NCBI GenBank assembly: GCA_024636675.1
Contig: JAGXGM010000034.1
Location: forward strand, 1-55,159
Reading direction: 5' to 3'
Source: Hydrogenophilales bacterium
Lineage (GTDB): Bacteria; Pseudomonadota; Gammaproteobacteria; Burkholderiales; Thiobacillaceae
Length of the DNA: 55,159 nt
A program made the position numbers and the translations under genes. Positions 30,097 to 39,014 of this stretch are shown piece after piece; within the stretch, counting starts at the first letter, position 1, and every line of letters begins with the position of its first letter. A model generated the notes under the pieces. The model saw only the letters and a list, made by a program, of their open reading frames with translations, was not told the DNA's origin and did not search any database.

Positions 30097-30785
30097 GCGC
30101 GCACCGAAAACGCCCCGAACAACCCGCTCAGTTCCCCGCCCACGTCCTGCAGCGGCCGCTCGCGTGACGCGTTCCGGCACAGGGCCGCATCCTGGCAGCC
30201 CTGGCTGCGGAAAGCCTGGATGACGTAATGCTTCACCCCGCGCGCGGCCAGATCGTGCGCGAGGCCGACCACCGCCGCATCGGCCAGGAGCGCCGGATGC
30301 ACCGTGGTGCGGACCTCATGGGCGACGCCCGAGGCCAGCACTTCCCGCAGGCCGGCATGCGCCCGCTCGCCGCTGCCGGCCACGCCGGTGACGCGCGGGT
30401 AATCCGCGAACGGCGCCTTCACGTCGAGCCCCACCCAGTCGACCAACTGCAGCGCCGCCGCCAGCCGCTGCGGGTACATGCCGCCGGTGTGCAGCCCGAT
30501 TTTGAACCCGAGCGCGCGCACCGCGCGCATGGCGTCCAGCAGGCCCGCCTGCGAAGTTGGCTCGCCGCCGGAAAACACGACGCCGTCGAGCAGCCCCTGA
30601 CGGCGGCGCAGGAACGCTAGCACGTCTTCCCAGGGGATTTCGTTGTCGCCGCGCGGCGGAATCAGGCCGGGGTTGTGGCAATAGCCGCAGCGCCACGGAC
30701 AGCCCTGGCAGAACACCACCGCGGCCAGCATGCCCGGCCAGTCGCTGGTGGAAAGCGGCGTCAGGCCGCCAACGCGTAGCGTCAT
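30093..30785 (-). CDS. nrdG: Anaerobic ribonucleotide reductase activating enzyme NrdG
   Basis: 230 residues, radical SAM fold with C29-x3-C33-x2-C36 in CQGCPWRCGYCHNPG, and FSGGEPTSQ following. It uses S-adenosylmethionine to generate the glycyl radical on the class III ribonucleotide reductase; here the glycine is on the small separate polypeptide encoded just upstream. The start region is a 20-base duplication (GCGTAGCGTCAT repeated at 30774 and 30794), and the upstream ATG opens a seven-codon leader ending in a TGA that overlaps the nrdG ATG. No clear ribosome site was seen. Confidence 0.93.
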   Translation of the reverse strand: MTLRVGGLTPLSTSDWPGMLAAVVFCQGCPWRCGYCHNPGLIPPRGDNEIPWEDVLAFLRRRQGLLDGVVFSGGEPTSQAGLLDAMRAVRALGFKIGLHTGGMYPQRLAAALQLVDWVGLDVKAPFADYPRVTGVAGSGERAHAGLREVLASGVAHEVRTTVHPALLADAAVVGLAHDLAARGVKHYVIQAFRSQGCQDAALCRNASRERPLQDVGGELSGLFGAFSVRA

Positions 30786-30842
30786 AAAGGTTGGCGTAGC
30801 GTCATCAGGATTGGCCCAACGCCGTAATCACAGTGCTGAGAG

Positions 30843-31031
30843 TCAGCCCAGGTTGCAATGGCTTTCGACGAAGTGGCGCCGCTCGCGATGCTCGCTCTTC
30901 TTGCCCGTGTTGAAGCTCGTCACCGGGCGGTGATAGCCCATCACGCGGGTCCACACTTCGCAGCGGGTGCGCTCCTCGTCCTTCAGTGCGGCAGCGGTCA
31001 GCACTTGGGTCGGAACAGTCAGGTCATTCAT
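30843..31031 (-). CDS. Separate glycyl-radical polypeptide of the anaerobic ribonucleotide reductase
   Basis: 62 residues with RCEVWTRVMGYHRP and SFNTGKKSEHRER. This aligns with the extreme C terminus of class III reductases (RVCGYLG...PFNxGKxxEVxxR), where the glycine of the RVxGY turn is the radical site; here it is Gly32. The large NrdD next to it stops after its zinc motif and lacks this segment. The small gene has its own strong ribosome site (AAGGAG, 6 bases before the ATG) and starts 16 bases after the nrdD stop, so it is a genuine cistron and not a frameshift remnant. It is analogous to the YfiD/GrcA spare part of pyruvate formate-lyase. I recall similar short ORFs annotated as NrdD elsewhere. 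Confidence 0.85.
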   Translation of the reverse strand: MNDLTVPTQVLTAAALKDEERTRCEVWTRVMGYHRPVTSFNTGKKSEHRERRHFVESHCNLG

Positions 31032-31047
31032 TTCAGTCTCCTTGGGG

Positions 31048-33078
31048 TCAGGCGTTCACAGCACGATTACGGGACAGGGCTTCCTCGTCGCACGTGGGGC
31101 AGAACTCGTGCTCGCCGGCGAGGTAGCCGTGCTTGGGGCAAATCGAAAAAGTCGGGGTGATGGTGATGTAGGGCAGGTGGAAGCGTTCCAGCGTGCGGCG
31201 CACCAGGTTGCGGCAGGCCGCGGTCGAGGAAATGTTCTCCGACATGTAAAGATGCAGCACGGTGCCGCCGGTGTACTTGCGCTGCAGGTCGTCCTGCAGT
31301 TCCAGCGCCTCGAACGCGTCGTCGGTAAAGCCCACCGGCAGCTGCGAGGAGTTGGTGTAGTACGGCGCGTCCAGCGTGCCCGCTTGCAGGATGTCCGGGT
31401 AGCGCTTGGCGTCCTCCTTGGCGAAGCGGTAGGTGGTGCCTTCGGCCGGCGTGGCTTCCAGGTTGTACATGTGGCCGGTCTCTTCCTGGAACGCGGCGAT
31501 GCGGCCGCGGATGTGGTCGAGCAGGCGCACCGCGAATTCGTGGCCCCATGCGGAGGTGATGTCGTGTTCGTCAGCACTGAAGTTGCGGATCATCTCGTTG
31601 ACGCCGTTGACGCCGATGGTCGAGAAGTGGTTGCGCAGGGTGCCGAGATAGCGGCGGGTGTAAGGGAACAAGCCGTTGTCCATCAGCCGCTGGATTTCCT
31701 TGCGCTTGATCTCGAGGCCGTTCTTCGCCAAGTCGAGCAGCGCGTCGAGGCGGCGCAGGAGGCCCGCCTCGTCGCCTTGGTACTCGTAGCCGAGGCGCGC
31801 GCAGTTCACTGTCACCACGCCGACCGAGCCGGTCTGCTCGGCCGAGCCGAACAGACCGTTGCCGCGTTTGAGCAATTCGCGCAGGTCGAGCTGCAGGCGG
31901 CAGCACATCGAGCGGGTATGGTTCGGCTTCATCTCCGAATTGATGAAGTTCTGAAAGTACGGCAGGCCGTAGCGCGCGGTCATGGCGAACAGCCGCTCGG
32001 CGTTTTCCGATTCCCACGGGAAATCCCTCGTCATGTTGTAGGTGGGGATGGGGAAGGTGAACACGCGGCCCTTGGCGTCGCCGGTGGTCATCACCTCGAT
32101 GTAGGCGCGGTTGATCATGTCCATCTCGACCTGCAGATCGCCGTAGGTGAAGGGCATTTCCGTGCCGCCGATCACCGGCACCTGCTCGCGCAGGTCTTCC
32201 GGACAGGTCCAGTCGAAGGTGAGGTTGGTGAACGGCGTCTGCGTGCCCCAGCGCGACGGCACGTTGAGGTTGTAGATCAGTTCCTGGATGCACTGGCGCA
32301 CCTCGTCGTAGCCCATGCCGTCGTTGCGGATGAAGGGCGCCATGTAGGTGTCGAACGAGGAGAACGCCTGCGCGCCGGCCCACTCGTTCTGCAAGGTGCC
32401 CAAGAAGTTGACGATCTGGCCGACCGCACTCGACATGTGCTTGGGCGGCCCCGCCTCGACCTTGCCCGGCACGCCGTTCAGGCCCTCGTGCAGCAGCGTG
32501 CGCAGCGACCAGCCGGCGCAGTAGCCCGCCAGCATGTCGAGGTCGTGCACATGCAGCGAACCATCGCGATGCGCTTCGCCGAGTTCAGGCGAATAGACGT
32601 GGTTGAGCCAGTAGTTGGCCACCACCTTGCCCGACACGTTGAGGATCAGCCCGCCCAGGCTGTAGCCCTGGTTGGCGTTGGCGTTGACCCGCCAGTCCTG
32701 GCGCGACAGGTATTCGTTGATCGACGATTCGACGTCGACCACGGTCTTGCGGTCCTGGCGCAGCTTCTTGTGGGTTTCGCGATAGACGATGTAGGCGCGC
32801 GCGGTGGCGAGGTGGTTGGCCGCGATCAGGCTCTGCTCGACCACGTCCTGGATGCGCTCGATGTCGGGCGCCGCGCCGCGCAGGCTATGGATCAGCACCT
32901 TCGCCACCTGGGCAGTCAGCAAATCGGCCTCAGCCTCGCCAAACTCACCGCTGGCCTGCCCCGCGCGCAGCAGCGCCGAGCGGATCTTCCCCGCATCGAA
33001 CTCCGCCCGCTGGCCGTCGCGCTTGACCACCTCGCGCGGCGCCATCGACACCACGCTACCCATCTTCACGTCTGCCAT
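31048..33078 (-). CDS. nrdD: Anaerobic ribonucleoside-triphosphate reductase large subunit NrdD, lacking the glycyl-radical tail
   Basis: About 676 residues: an N-terminal ATP-cone for dATP/ATP control (about 8-105), then the ten-stranded NrdD barrel, including MCCRLQLDLRELL and NRAYIEVMTTGD. The C terminus has a zinc site CPKHG...CPTC and ends soon after (EEALSRNRAVNA). It lacks the RVxGY radical loop, which is supplied by the next gene. A GAGGAG touches the ATG at 33084 but is 6 bases from the ATG at 33078, so the latter is preferred. The promoter region carries two NrdR-like boxes. Confidence 0.95.
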   Translation of the reverse strand: MADVKMGSVVSMAPREVVKRDGQRAEFDAGKIRSALLRAGQASGEFGEAEADLLTAQVAKVLIHSLRGAAPDIERIQDVVEQSLIAANHLATARAYIVYRETHKKLRQDRKTVVDVESSINEYLSRQDWRVNANANQGYSLGGLILNVSGKVVANYWLNHVYSPELGEAHRDGSLHVHDLDMLAGYCAGWSLRTLLHEGLNGVPGKVEAGPPKHMSSAVGQIVNFLGTLQNEWAGAQAFSSFDTYMAPFIRNDGMGYDEVRQCIQELIYNLNVPSRWGTQTPFTNLTFDWTCPEDLREQVPVIGGTEMPFTYGDLQVEMDMINRAYIEVMTTGDAKGRVFTFPIPTYNMTRDFPWESENAERLFAMTARYGLPYFQNFINSEMKPNHTRSMCCRLQLDLRELLKRGNGLFGSAEQTGSVGVVTVNCARLGYEYQGDEAGLLRRLDALLDLAKNGLEIKRKEIQRLMDNGLFPYTRRYLGTLRNHFSTIGVNGVNEMIRNFSADEHDITSAWGHEFAVRLLDHIRGRIAAFQEETGHMYNLEATPAEGTTYRFAKEDAKRYPDILQAGTLDAPYYTNSSQLPVGFTDDAFEALELQDDLQRKYTGGTVLHLYMSENISSTAACRNLVRRTLERFHLPYITITPTFSICPKHGYLAGEHEFCPTCDEEALSRNRAVNA

Positions 33079-33093
33079 TGCCATCTCCTCGTT

Positions 33094-33141
33094 TATCTAC
33101 ATTTTGTGTTGGCCACCAACCAACCATACAACATGTAGATA
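33094..33141 (-). promoter_or_regulatory. Paired NrdR-like boxes at the nrdD promoter
   Basis: Box 1 at 33094-33109 and box 2 at 33126-33141 are inverted copies of one 16-base site (TATCTACATTTTGTGT and TATCTACATGTTGTAT). Their centres are 32 bp apart, three helical turns. They match the NrdR consensus ACACWATATATWGTGT at about 12 and 10 of 16 positions. Box 2 covers the spacer of the promoter below; box 1 lies downstream of its start. This fits repression by the NrdR encoded at 27534-27986. Confidence 0.75.
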
Positions 33142-33150
33142 AAACATCAA
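33123..33150 (-). promoter_or_regulatory. Probable nrdD promoter
   Basis: On the minus strand TTGATG (33150-33145) and TATGGT (33128-33123) are separated by 16 bases, and point at nrdD. NrdR-like box 2 lies across the spacer. Sequence inspection only. Confidence 0.55.
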
Positions 33151-33248
33151 GGTGATTTTAAGGTTTGCTTGTCCTGTTACACGGCAATCTCAGTAAACAC
33201 GGGGGAAGCCGATGCGGCCGCTTTTCCTGAAGCCCCTCCGGCGCCGAC

Positions 33249-34100
33249 TTACCGCAACAGCAGCAACGGCACTTTCGACTGACGGATCAGCCTGGTGGTG
33301 GTGCTGCCGATCAGGAATTCGCGGATCCTGGAGTGGCCGTAGGCGCCCATCACGATCAGGTCGATGGCGTGCAGGTCACGGTAGGCGCACAGCACCGCCT
33401 CGACCTCGCCTGGCAGAATTTCAGCGGTCACGTCGAAGCCGGCGGCTTCCAGATGGGCGCGCGCCCAATCCAGCGATTCCCGCGAATCGGCCTTGTCCTC
33501 GCCGACCATCACCACATGGCAGGGCCGGCCGCGCAACAGCGGGCTGCGCGCGACCATGTCGACCGCCTTGCGCGTGGTGGCGCTGCCGTCGAAGGCAATC
33601 AGGATGCGCTGCGGCGCGGTGAAGTCGGCGGGAATGACCAGGATCGGGCGATGCAGCGTGCGCACCACGTTTTCCAGGTGACTGCCGATGTGCTCGCCGG
33701 CGCTGTCGCCCTGCTCGCCCTGGCGCCCCATGACCAGCAGACGGATCTCGTCCTGGAACTCGAGCAGGGTATCGACCAGTTCGCCGTGGCGCTGGCGGCT
33801 GGTGGGATTCGGCACGCCGTCTGCCACCGCGCGCGCCTTGGCGGCGTCGAGCATCAGCCGGCCCTGCTCCAGCGCCACCCTGCTGCGCTGCGCGTCCAGC
33901 GCGGCCAACTCCTGCAGCAGGTGTTCGCGGCTGCCCAGCCCGAGATTGCCGCTCAGGTCAGTGGGGACGGGGGTTTCCGAGCGGCCCAGCACGTGCAGGA
34001 AGTCGAGCGGGGCATCCATTTGCCGGCTGGCCCAGGCGGCGTAGTCGCACACCGCAAGGGTGATGCTGGAACCATCAATACAAGCCATGACCTGTGTCAT
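33249..34100 (-). CDS. Universal stress protein, tandem UspA domains
   Basis: 283 residues made of two Usp domains (about 1-145 and 150-283). The second has a complete ATP-binding motif, MGAYGHSRIREFLIGSTT (G-x2-G-x9-G-S/T); the first is degenerate. Tandem Usp proteins are stress and anaerobiosis responders in proteobacteria. It follows the SulP gene by 11 bases and has its own AAGGAG site, so both are in one transcript. It may modulate the transporter or respond to energy state; that link is only contextual. Confidence 0.9.
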   Translation of the reverse strand: MTQVMACIDGSSITLAVCDYAAWASRQMDAPLDFLHVLGRSETPVPTDLSGNLGLGSREHLLQELAALDAQRSRVALEQGRLMLDAAKARAVADGVPNPTSRQRHGELVDTLLEFQDEIRLLVMGRQGEQGDSAGEHIGSHLENVVRTLHRPILVIPADFTAPQRILIAFDGSATTRKAVDMVARSPLLRGRPCHVVMVGEDKADSRESLDWARAHLEAAGFDVTAEILPGEVEAVLCAYRDLHAIDLIVMGAYGHSRIREFLIGSTTTRLIRQSKVPLLLLR

Positions 34101-34111
34101 CGTCTTCTCCT

Positions 34112-35590
34112 TTAGTGGCCCATCAAATTATCCACGGCACCGGGCTTGTCGTGCAGCGCGAAGCGGTCGACGATGGTGAAGCTGGCTTCATTGAGGCCGA
34201 TGACCTCGACCTCGGTGCCTTCGCGGCGGAACTTCAGCACCACCTTGTCAAGTGCAGCAACGGAAGTGATGTCCCAGAAATGCGCCTGGCACAGATCGAT
34301 CGCCACCTTGTCGACCGCCTCCCTGAAATCAAAGAAGTCGACGAACTTGTCGGCCGAGGCGAAGAACACCTGACCCACCACCTTGTAGGTGCGGGTCGCG
34401 CCGTCCTCGCTCAGTTCCGACGTCACGTATTTGTACTGCGCCACCTTGTTGGCGAAGAACAGCGCCGCCAGCAACACGCCGACGAAGACGCCGTAGGCCA
34501 GATTGTGGGTGGCGACCACCACCACCACGGTCATGACCATCACGACGCTGGTGCTGGCGGGATGCTTCTTCAGGTTGGCCAGTGAAGTCCAGCTGAAGGT
34601 GCCGATGGAGACCATGATCATCACCGCCACCAGCGCCGCCATCGGGATCTGCGCCACCCAGTCGCCGAGAAACACGATCAGCAGCAGCAGGAAGATGCCG
34701 GCCGACAGGGTCGACAGCCGCGTGCGACCGCCCGACTTCACGTTGATCACCGACTGGCCGATCATCGCGCAGCCGGCCATGCCGCCAATCAGGCCGGAGG
34801 CGATGTTGGCGATGCCCTGGCCCTTGCATTCGCGGTTCTTGTCGCTGGAGGTATCGGTGAGGTCGTCGACGATGGTCGCGGTCATCATCGATTCGAGCAG
34901 GCCCACCACCGCCAGCGAAACCGAATAGGGAAAGATGATCGCCAGCGTCTCGAAGGTGAGCGGCACTTCGGGCCAGAGGAAGATCGGCAGGGTATCCGGC
35001 AGTTCGCCCATGTCGCCCACGGTGCGGATGTCCAGGTTCATAAACATCGCGAGCGCGGTCAGCACGACGATGGTCACCAGCGGCGAGGGGATCGCCCGCG
35101 TCACGTAGGGAAACAGATAGATGATCGCGAGGCCGCCGGCGGTCATGGCGTAGACATGCCAGGTGACGTTGGTCAGTTCGGGCAGCTGCGCCATGAAGAT
35201 CAGGATCGCCAGCGCGTTGACGAAGCCGGTGACCACCGAACGCGAAACGAAGCGCATCAGCGAACCCAGTTTGAGATAGCCGGCGCCGATCTGCAGCGCG
35301 CCGGTCAGGAGGGTGGCGGCCAGCAGGTATTCCAGGCCATGCGTCTTGACCAGGGTGATCATCAGCACCGCCATCGCGGCCGTGGCGGCCGAGATCATGC
35401 CGGGCCGGCCGCCGACGAAGGCGATCACCACCGCGATGCAGAACGAGGCGTACAGCCCCACCTTGGGGTCGACCCCGGCGATGACGGAAAAAGCGATCGC
35501 CTCGGGGATCAGGGCGAGGGCAACCACGATGCCGGCCAGGAGATCCCCGCGAATGTTGGAGAACCAGTTTTGTCGGATTGAGTTGATCAT
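34112..35590 (-). CDS. SulP (SLC26) family anion transporter with STAS domain
   Basis: 492 residues. Membrane part (about 10-390) begins [21 protein letters not shown], the SulP signature, and the C-terminal STAS domain spans about 400-485. The frame is open a further 130 codons upstream, but that extension has no family similarity; the ATG at 35590 gives the normal N terminus [10 protein letters not shown]. SulP proteins carry sulfate, bicarbonate or other anions. In an autotroph bicarbonate is a reasonable guess (BicA-like), but the sequence does not settle it. It is co-transcribed with a tandem Usp gene. Confidence 0.92.
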   Translation of the reverse strand: MINSIRQNWFSNIRGDLLAGIVVALALIPEAIAFSVIAGVDPKVGLYASFCIAVVIAFVGGRPGMISAATAAMAVLMITLVKTHGLEYLLAATLLTGALQIGAGYLKLGSLMRFVSRSVVTGFVNALAILIFMAQLPELTNVTWHVYAMTAGGLAIIYLFPYVTRAIPSPLVTIVVLTALAMFMNLDIRTVGDMGELPDTLPIFLWPEVPLTFETLAIIFPYSVSLAVVGLLESMMTATIVDDLTDTSSDKNRECKGQGIANIASGLIGGMAGCAMIGQSVINVKSGGRTRLSTLSAGIFLLLLIVFLGDWVAQIPMAALVAVMIMVSIGTFSWTSLANLKKHPASTSVVMVMTVVVVVATHNLAYGVFVGVLLAALFFANKVAQYKYVTSELSEDGATRTYKVVGQVFFASADKFVDFFDFREAVDKVAIDLCQAHFWDITSVAALDKVVLKFRREGTEVEVIGLNEASFTIVDRFALHDKPGAVDNLMGH

Positions 35591-35832
35591 TCTGCTGCCA
35601 GTCAAAATGCGCCACGCGGGCCACGCTCCGCCGGAAGACGGGCGTGGCCATGCGCAAAAGTTGGGAGGTGCGACGAATCGTGCCGAACCGCACATCGGGC
35701 ACGAAAAAACGATAGAGGAAACTGCGTGAAGGGCGTTACATCGGACGCGCGTCGCTCGATATTGGCGTTGACAGCCGGCCATTATCCCGTCATCGACCAT
35801 TCCCTGTCCAGAAATGAGCTTTTCCAACTGCC

Positions 35833-36504
35833 TTAGGCCATCGAATCGGCATCCAGCGTGAAACTGGCCATCTGGGTCGAGGCACCGCGTGTCGGGTGGC
35901 ACTCGCCGATATCGTGGAACGCAACAGAATAGGCATGGCGCGCCGCAACCCCGCAGGCCCAGCGGCGGAATTTGGGACGGTCCCACTCGAAGCGGTGATC
36001 CGGGTGGCGGAATGCCCCCGGGTTCATGCCGTGCACCACGTTGTATTCCTGATTCGGGGTCGTGATCAATATGGTGCGGGGCCGATAGCAGCCGAACACT
36101 GCGCGCTCGACCAGGCTGAGCCGGCCCGGGTCGATATGCTCAATCGTTTCCAGCATGACGGCCGCATCGAATCCGCGCAGGCCGGGGTCGACGTCGGTGA
36201 ACGATGCGTGCATCACCTGGATGCGCCCCGGCGGGGCGAGCGGGTCGAGATGCAGCGCCTCGCGCGCCGCGTCAAGCGCAGCAAGCGAAATGTCGATCCC
36301 GACGATGCGGCTGAACTGTGCCTGATCGGCCAGCCTGGCCACCAGCACCCCTTCGCCGCAGCCCAGGTCGAGCACGCTGCGCGCACCGCTGCCGAGCAGG
36401 GCATGGGTGATCGCGGCCAGACGCGCCTCATGCAGGGGCGTCGGCAGGCCGGCGGCATCGCCATGCTCGTCTGCCCGCAGCGCTGAATCGAATTCGGGTT
36501 TCAT
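35833..36504 (-). CDS. Hen1-like SAM-dependent RNA methyltransferase domain protein
   Basis: 223 residues. Motif I is LDLGCGEG (45-52). E119-T-I-E122-H123 and H190 (in ARHAY) match the metal-binding E-x2-E-H...H set of Hen1, the 3'-terminal 2'-O-methyltransferase; [11 protein letters not shown] and TQMASF also match. Bacterial Hen1 usually has an extra N-terminal half and partners with Pnkp ligase in RNA repair. Here only the methyltransferase domain is present and no pnkp is in the window. Product and substrate are therefore inferred from residue matches only. No ribosome site was found at the start. Confidence 0.8.
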   Translation of the reverse strand: MKPEFDSALRADEHGDAAGLPTPLHEARLAAITHALLGSGARSVLDLGCGEGVLVARLADQAQFSRIVGIDISLAALDAAREALHLDPLAPPGRIQVMHASFTDVDPGLRGFDAAVMLETIEHIDPGRLSLVERAVFGCYRPRTILITTPNQEYNVVHGMNPGAFRHPDHRFEWDRPKFRRWACGVAARHAYSVAFHDIGECHPTRGASTQMASFTLDADSMA

Positions 36505-36893
36505 TGCGAAAAGCGACGCGACGGATCGCAGGTGTGCGAGGCGCGCGGCGGGCAGGTTTGATTCCGTTTCGCTGTTGGCATGATTCGTCTCCTGATCCCG
36601 ATATCGTTCCTTGCGCCTGGACTGGAAAACCTGTGCCGCATTCGCTTCGGCGTTGCCGCCTGCGAAGCGGAGCGTGGCGGCGGCATGCCCCGAATCTTAC
36701 CGACACCCTGGGGTGATTGGGTACAATCCGAGGCTACACAACGCTGGCAACGACACGGCGCGGCGTGAAGGCGACACCCATTTTGTCGCCTCCACGCAGG
36801 CCTGAAGCGCGGAGCAGGGATCGTTCCACCGCGCCACAACATCGGGCAATGCCGCGCCGGTCTGGGCCGCTTACAGCAATCGCAAGGATCCGT
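36505..36893. other. Intergenic region between Hen1-like and nitronate monooxygenase-like genes
   Basis: 389 bases with divergent genes on either side. TACAAT at 36722-36727 could be a -10 for the rightward gene. An 8-bp hairpin, AGGCGACA (36769-36776) with TGTCGCCT (36784-36791), would form in its long leader. No credible gene and no recognised riboswitch. Confidence 0.55.
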
Positions 36894-38141
36894 ATGAAAC
36901 GAGTAGATGATTTCCGACTGCGCTTCGGCAAGCAGGAACTGGTTCCGATCATCATCGGCGGCATGGGCGTGGACATCTCGACCGCCGAACTGGCGCTCGA
37001 AGTGGCGCGCCTCGGCGGCATCGGCCACATCTCCGACGCCATGGTGCAGACCGTGTCCGACACCCGCTTCGACACCAAATTCGTCAGCCAGAAGCTGAAG
37101 CAATACAAGGCCAACGTCGCCAGCAGCGACAAGTCCGGCGTGCACTTCAACCTCGCCGTGCTCGAAGAGGCCACGCGCAACCACGTGGGCCAGGCGATGG
37201 AGGCCAAGCGCGGCGACGGGCTGATCTTCATCAACTGCATGGAAAAGCTCACCATGAATGCGCCGCGCGAGACGCTGCGCATGCGCCTGTCCGCCGCGCT
37301 CGACGCCGGCATCGACGGCATCACGCTGTCCGCCGGCCTGCATCTCGGCTCGTTCGCGCTGATGGAGGACCACCCGCGCTTCCGCGACGCCAAGCTCGGC
37401 ATCATCGTCTCCTCGCCGCGCGCGCTGGCGATGTTCCTGCGCAAGAACGCCCGGCTGCAGCGCCTGCCGGACTACATCGTGGTGGAAGGACCGCTCGCCG
37501 GCGGCCATCTCGGCTTCGGCATCGAGGACTGGTGGAAATACGATCTGCACACCCTGGTCAACGAAGTGCTCGCGTTCCTCAAGGCCGAGCACCTCGACAT
37601 TCCGGTGATCGCCGCCGGCGGCATTTTCACCGGCAGCGACGCCACCGCCTTCCTCGAACAGGGCGCGGCTGCCGTGCAGGTGGCCACGCGCTTCACCGTC
37701 ACCCAGGAGTGCGGCCTGCCGGACAAGATCAAGCAGGAATACTTCAAGGCCAGCGAGGACGACATCGAGGTCAACACCATCTCGCCCACCGGCTACCCGA
37801 TGCGCATGTTGAAGGGCAGCCCCGGCATCGGCGACGGCATCCGCCCCAACTGCGAGGCCTACGGCTACCTGCTCGACGCCAAGGGCAACTGCGCCTACAT
37901 CGACGCCTACAACAGCGAAGTGGCGTTGCACCCGGCTGCCAAGAAGATTTCGGTGAAGGACAAGACCTGCCTGTGCACCCACATGCGCAATTTCGATATC
38001 TGGACCTGCGGCCATTACACCTCCCGCCTCAAGGACACCACCCGGCGCCTGCCGGACGGCAGCTATCAGGTACTCAGCGCAGAGCAGGTATTCCACGACT
38101 ACCAGTTCAGCACCGAGCAGAAAATCGCGCTGCCGGACTGA
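36894..38141 (+). CDS. Nitronate monooxygenase-like flavoprotein (2-nitropropane dioxygenase/FabK group)
   Basis: 415 residues of the TIM-barrel NMO/FabK superfamily: PIIIGGMGVDISTAELALEVA at the N terminus, VEGPLAGGHLG and VIAAGGIFTGSDATAFLEQGAAAVQVATRF for FMN binding. The C-terminal extension with cysteines (KTCLCTHMRNFDIWTCGHYT) is longer than in classic Ncd2. True substrate unknown; it may be a nitronate oxidase or an enoyl reductase relative. AAGGA lies 6 bases before the ATG at 36894; the frame upstream is open but lacks similarity. Confidence 0.88.
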   Translation: MKRVDDFRLRFGKQELVPIIIGGMGVDISTAELALEVARLGGIGHISDAMVQTVSDTRFDTKFVSQKLKQYKANVASSDKSGVHFNLAVLEEATRNHVGQAMEAKRGDGLIFINCMEKLTMNAPRETLRMRLSAALDAGIDGITLSAGLHLGSFALMEDHPRFRDAKLGIIVSSPRALAMFLRKNARLQRLPDYIVVEGPLAGGHLGFGIEDWWKYDLHTLVNEVLAFLKAEHLDIPVIAAGGIFTGSDATAFLEQGAAAVQVATRFTVTQECGLPDKIKQEYFKASEDDIEVNTISPTGYPMRMLKGSPGIGDGIRPNCEAYGYLLDAKGNCAYIDAYNSEVALHPAAKKISVKDKTCLCTHMRNFDIWTCGHYTSRLKDTTRRLPDGSYQVLSAEQVFHDYQFSTEQKIALPD

Positions 38142-38171
38142 GCGGCGATTCCCCAGCGGCAGCGGGACCCC

Positions 38172-38199
38172 CGCCGCCATCCTGATCGGTATGGCGGCG
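38172..38199 (+). terminator. Possible terminator hairpin after the nitronate monooxygenase gene
   Basis: CGCCGCCAT (38172-38180) pairs perfectly with ATGGCGGCG (38191-38199) around a 10-base loop, 31 bases after the stop. There is no T run afterwards, so it is a weak terminator candidate. Confidence 0.4.
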
Positions 38200-38347
38200 C
38201 CCGGGCGTGCAGAGCAGCTGGCACGCCGGCTTGTGCGACAACCTCGGACGCCGCTTATCCCGATATCGGCGCCTGTCCGCCGTGCGCGCCAAAGCGTGCC
38301 TGCTGACGTTTTGGCGGCCGACAATCACGGCAAACACCCTGCGGGTG

Positions 38348-38376
38348 TTCACCCACCCTGCCTAAACGCCTACAAT
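38348..38376 (+). promoter_or_regulatory. Probable promoter of the ribE operon
   Basis: TTCACC (38348-38353) and TACAAT (38371-38376) with a 17-base spacer lie 32 bases before the ribE ATG. The short leader shows no sequence resembling an FMN riboswitch. Confidence 0.55.
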
Positions 38377-38408
38377 GCCGGGTCTTACTGGCTGGCCTTT
38401 AATCTGCA

Positions 38409-39014
38409 ATGTTCACCGGCATCATTCAATCCATCGGCCGCATTCACGAATACGAAGCACGCGGCGCCGATGCGCGCATGGTCATCGCGGGCGGCGGACT
38501 GGACTTTTCCGACGTCGCGCCCGGCGACAGCATCGCGGTCAACGGCGTCTGCCTCACCGCGGTCGCACTGACGCCGGACAGTTTCAGCGTCGACGTCTCG
38601 GCCGAAACCCTGCGTTGCACCGAAGGCTTCACGCCGGGTGCCGAAGTCAATCTGGAAAAGGCGCTGCGGCTGGCCGACCGCCTTGGCGGGCATCTGGTAT
38701 CGGGACACGTCGACGGCGTCGGCACGGTGCACCGCTTCGTGCCGGTGGGCGAATCGCACCTGCTGGAAATCGACGCGCCACGCGAGCTTGCGCGCTACAT
38801 CATCCGCAAGGGCTCGATCACGCTGAACGGCGTGTCGCTGACGGTCAACCATGTCGACAGCGCGCGCTTTGCGCTCAACCTGATCCCGCACACGCTGGAG
38901 ATGACGACGCTCAAGCACCTGCAGGCGGGTAGCCTGGTCAACCTGGAAGTCGACATGATCGCGCGCTACGTCGAGCGCCTGGCCCAATTTACGAACACAA
39001 CGGACAAAGACTGA
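38409..39014 (+). CDS. ribE: Riboflavin synthase alpha subunit
   Basis: 201 residues of two lumazine-binding repeats: MFTGIIQSIGRI with GDSIAVNGVCLTAV in the first half and KGSITLNGVSLTVNHVD in the second. It dismutates 6,7-dimethyl-8-ribityllumazine to riboflavin. The stop shares a base with the ATG of the next gene (TGATG). First gene of a tight operon with ribBX, ribH, nusB, thiL, pgpA and cinA. Confidence 0.96.
   Translation: MFTGIIQSIGRIHEYEARGADARMVIAGGGLDFSDVAPGDSIAVNGVCLTAVALTPDSFSVDVSAETLRCTEGFTPGAEVNLEKALRLADRLGGHLVSGHVDGVGTVHRFVPVGESHLLEIDAPRELARYIIRKGSITLNGVSLTVNHVDSARFALNLIPHTLEMTTLKHLQAGSLVNLEVDMIARYVERLAQFTNTTDKD

Noticed and set aside
36501-38324. 607-codon open frame on the minus strand
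   Set aside because: It is antisense to the nitronate monooxygenase-like gene, shows no similarity and has His/Gln/Gly-rich low-complexity text typical of shadows.
38142-38408. FMN riboswitch upstream of ribE
   Set aside because: The conserved RFN sequence blocks are not visible and the predicted leader after the promoter is only about 25 bases.
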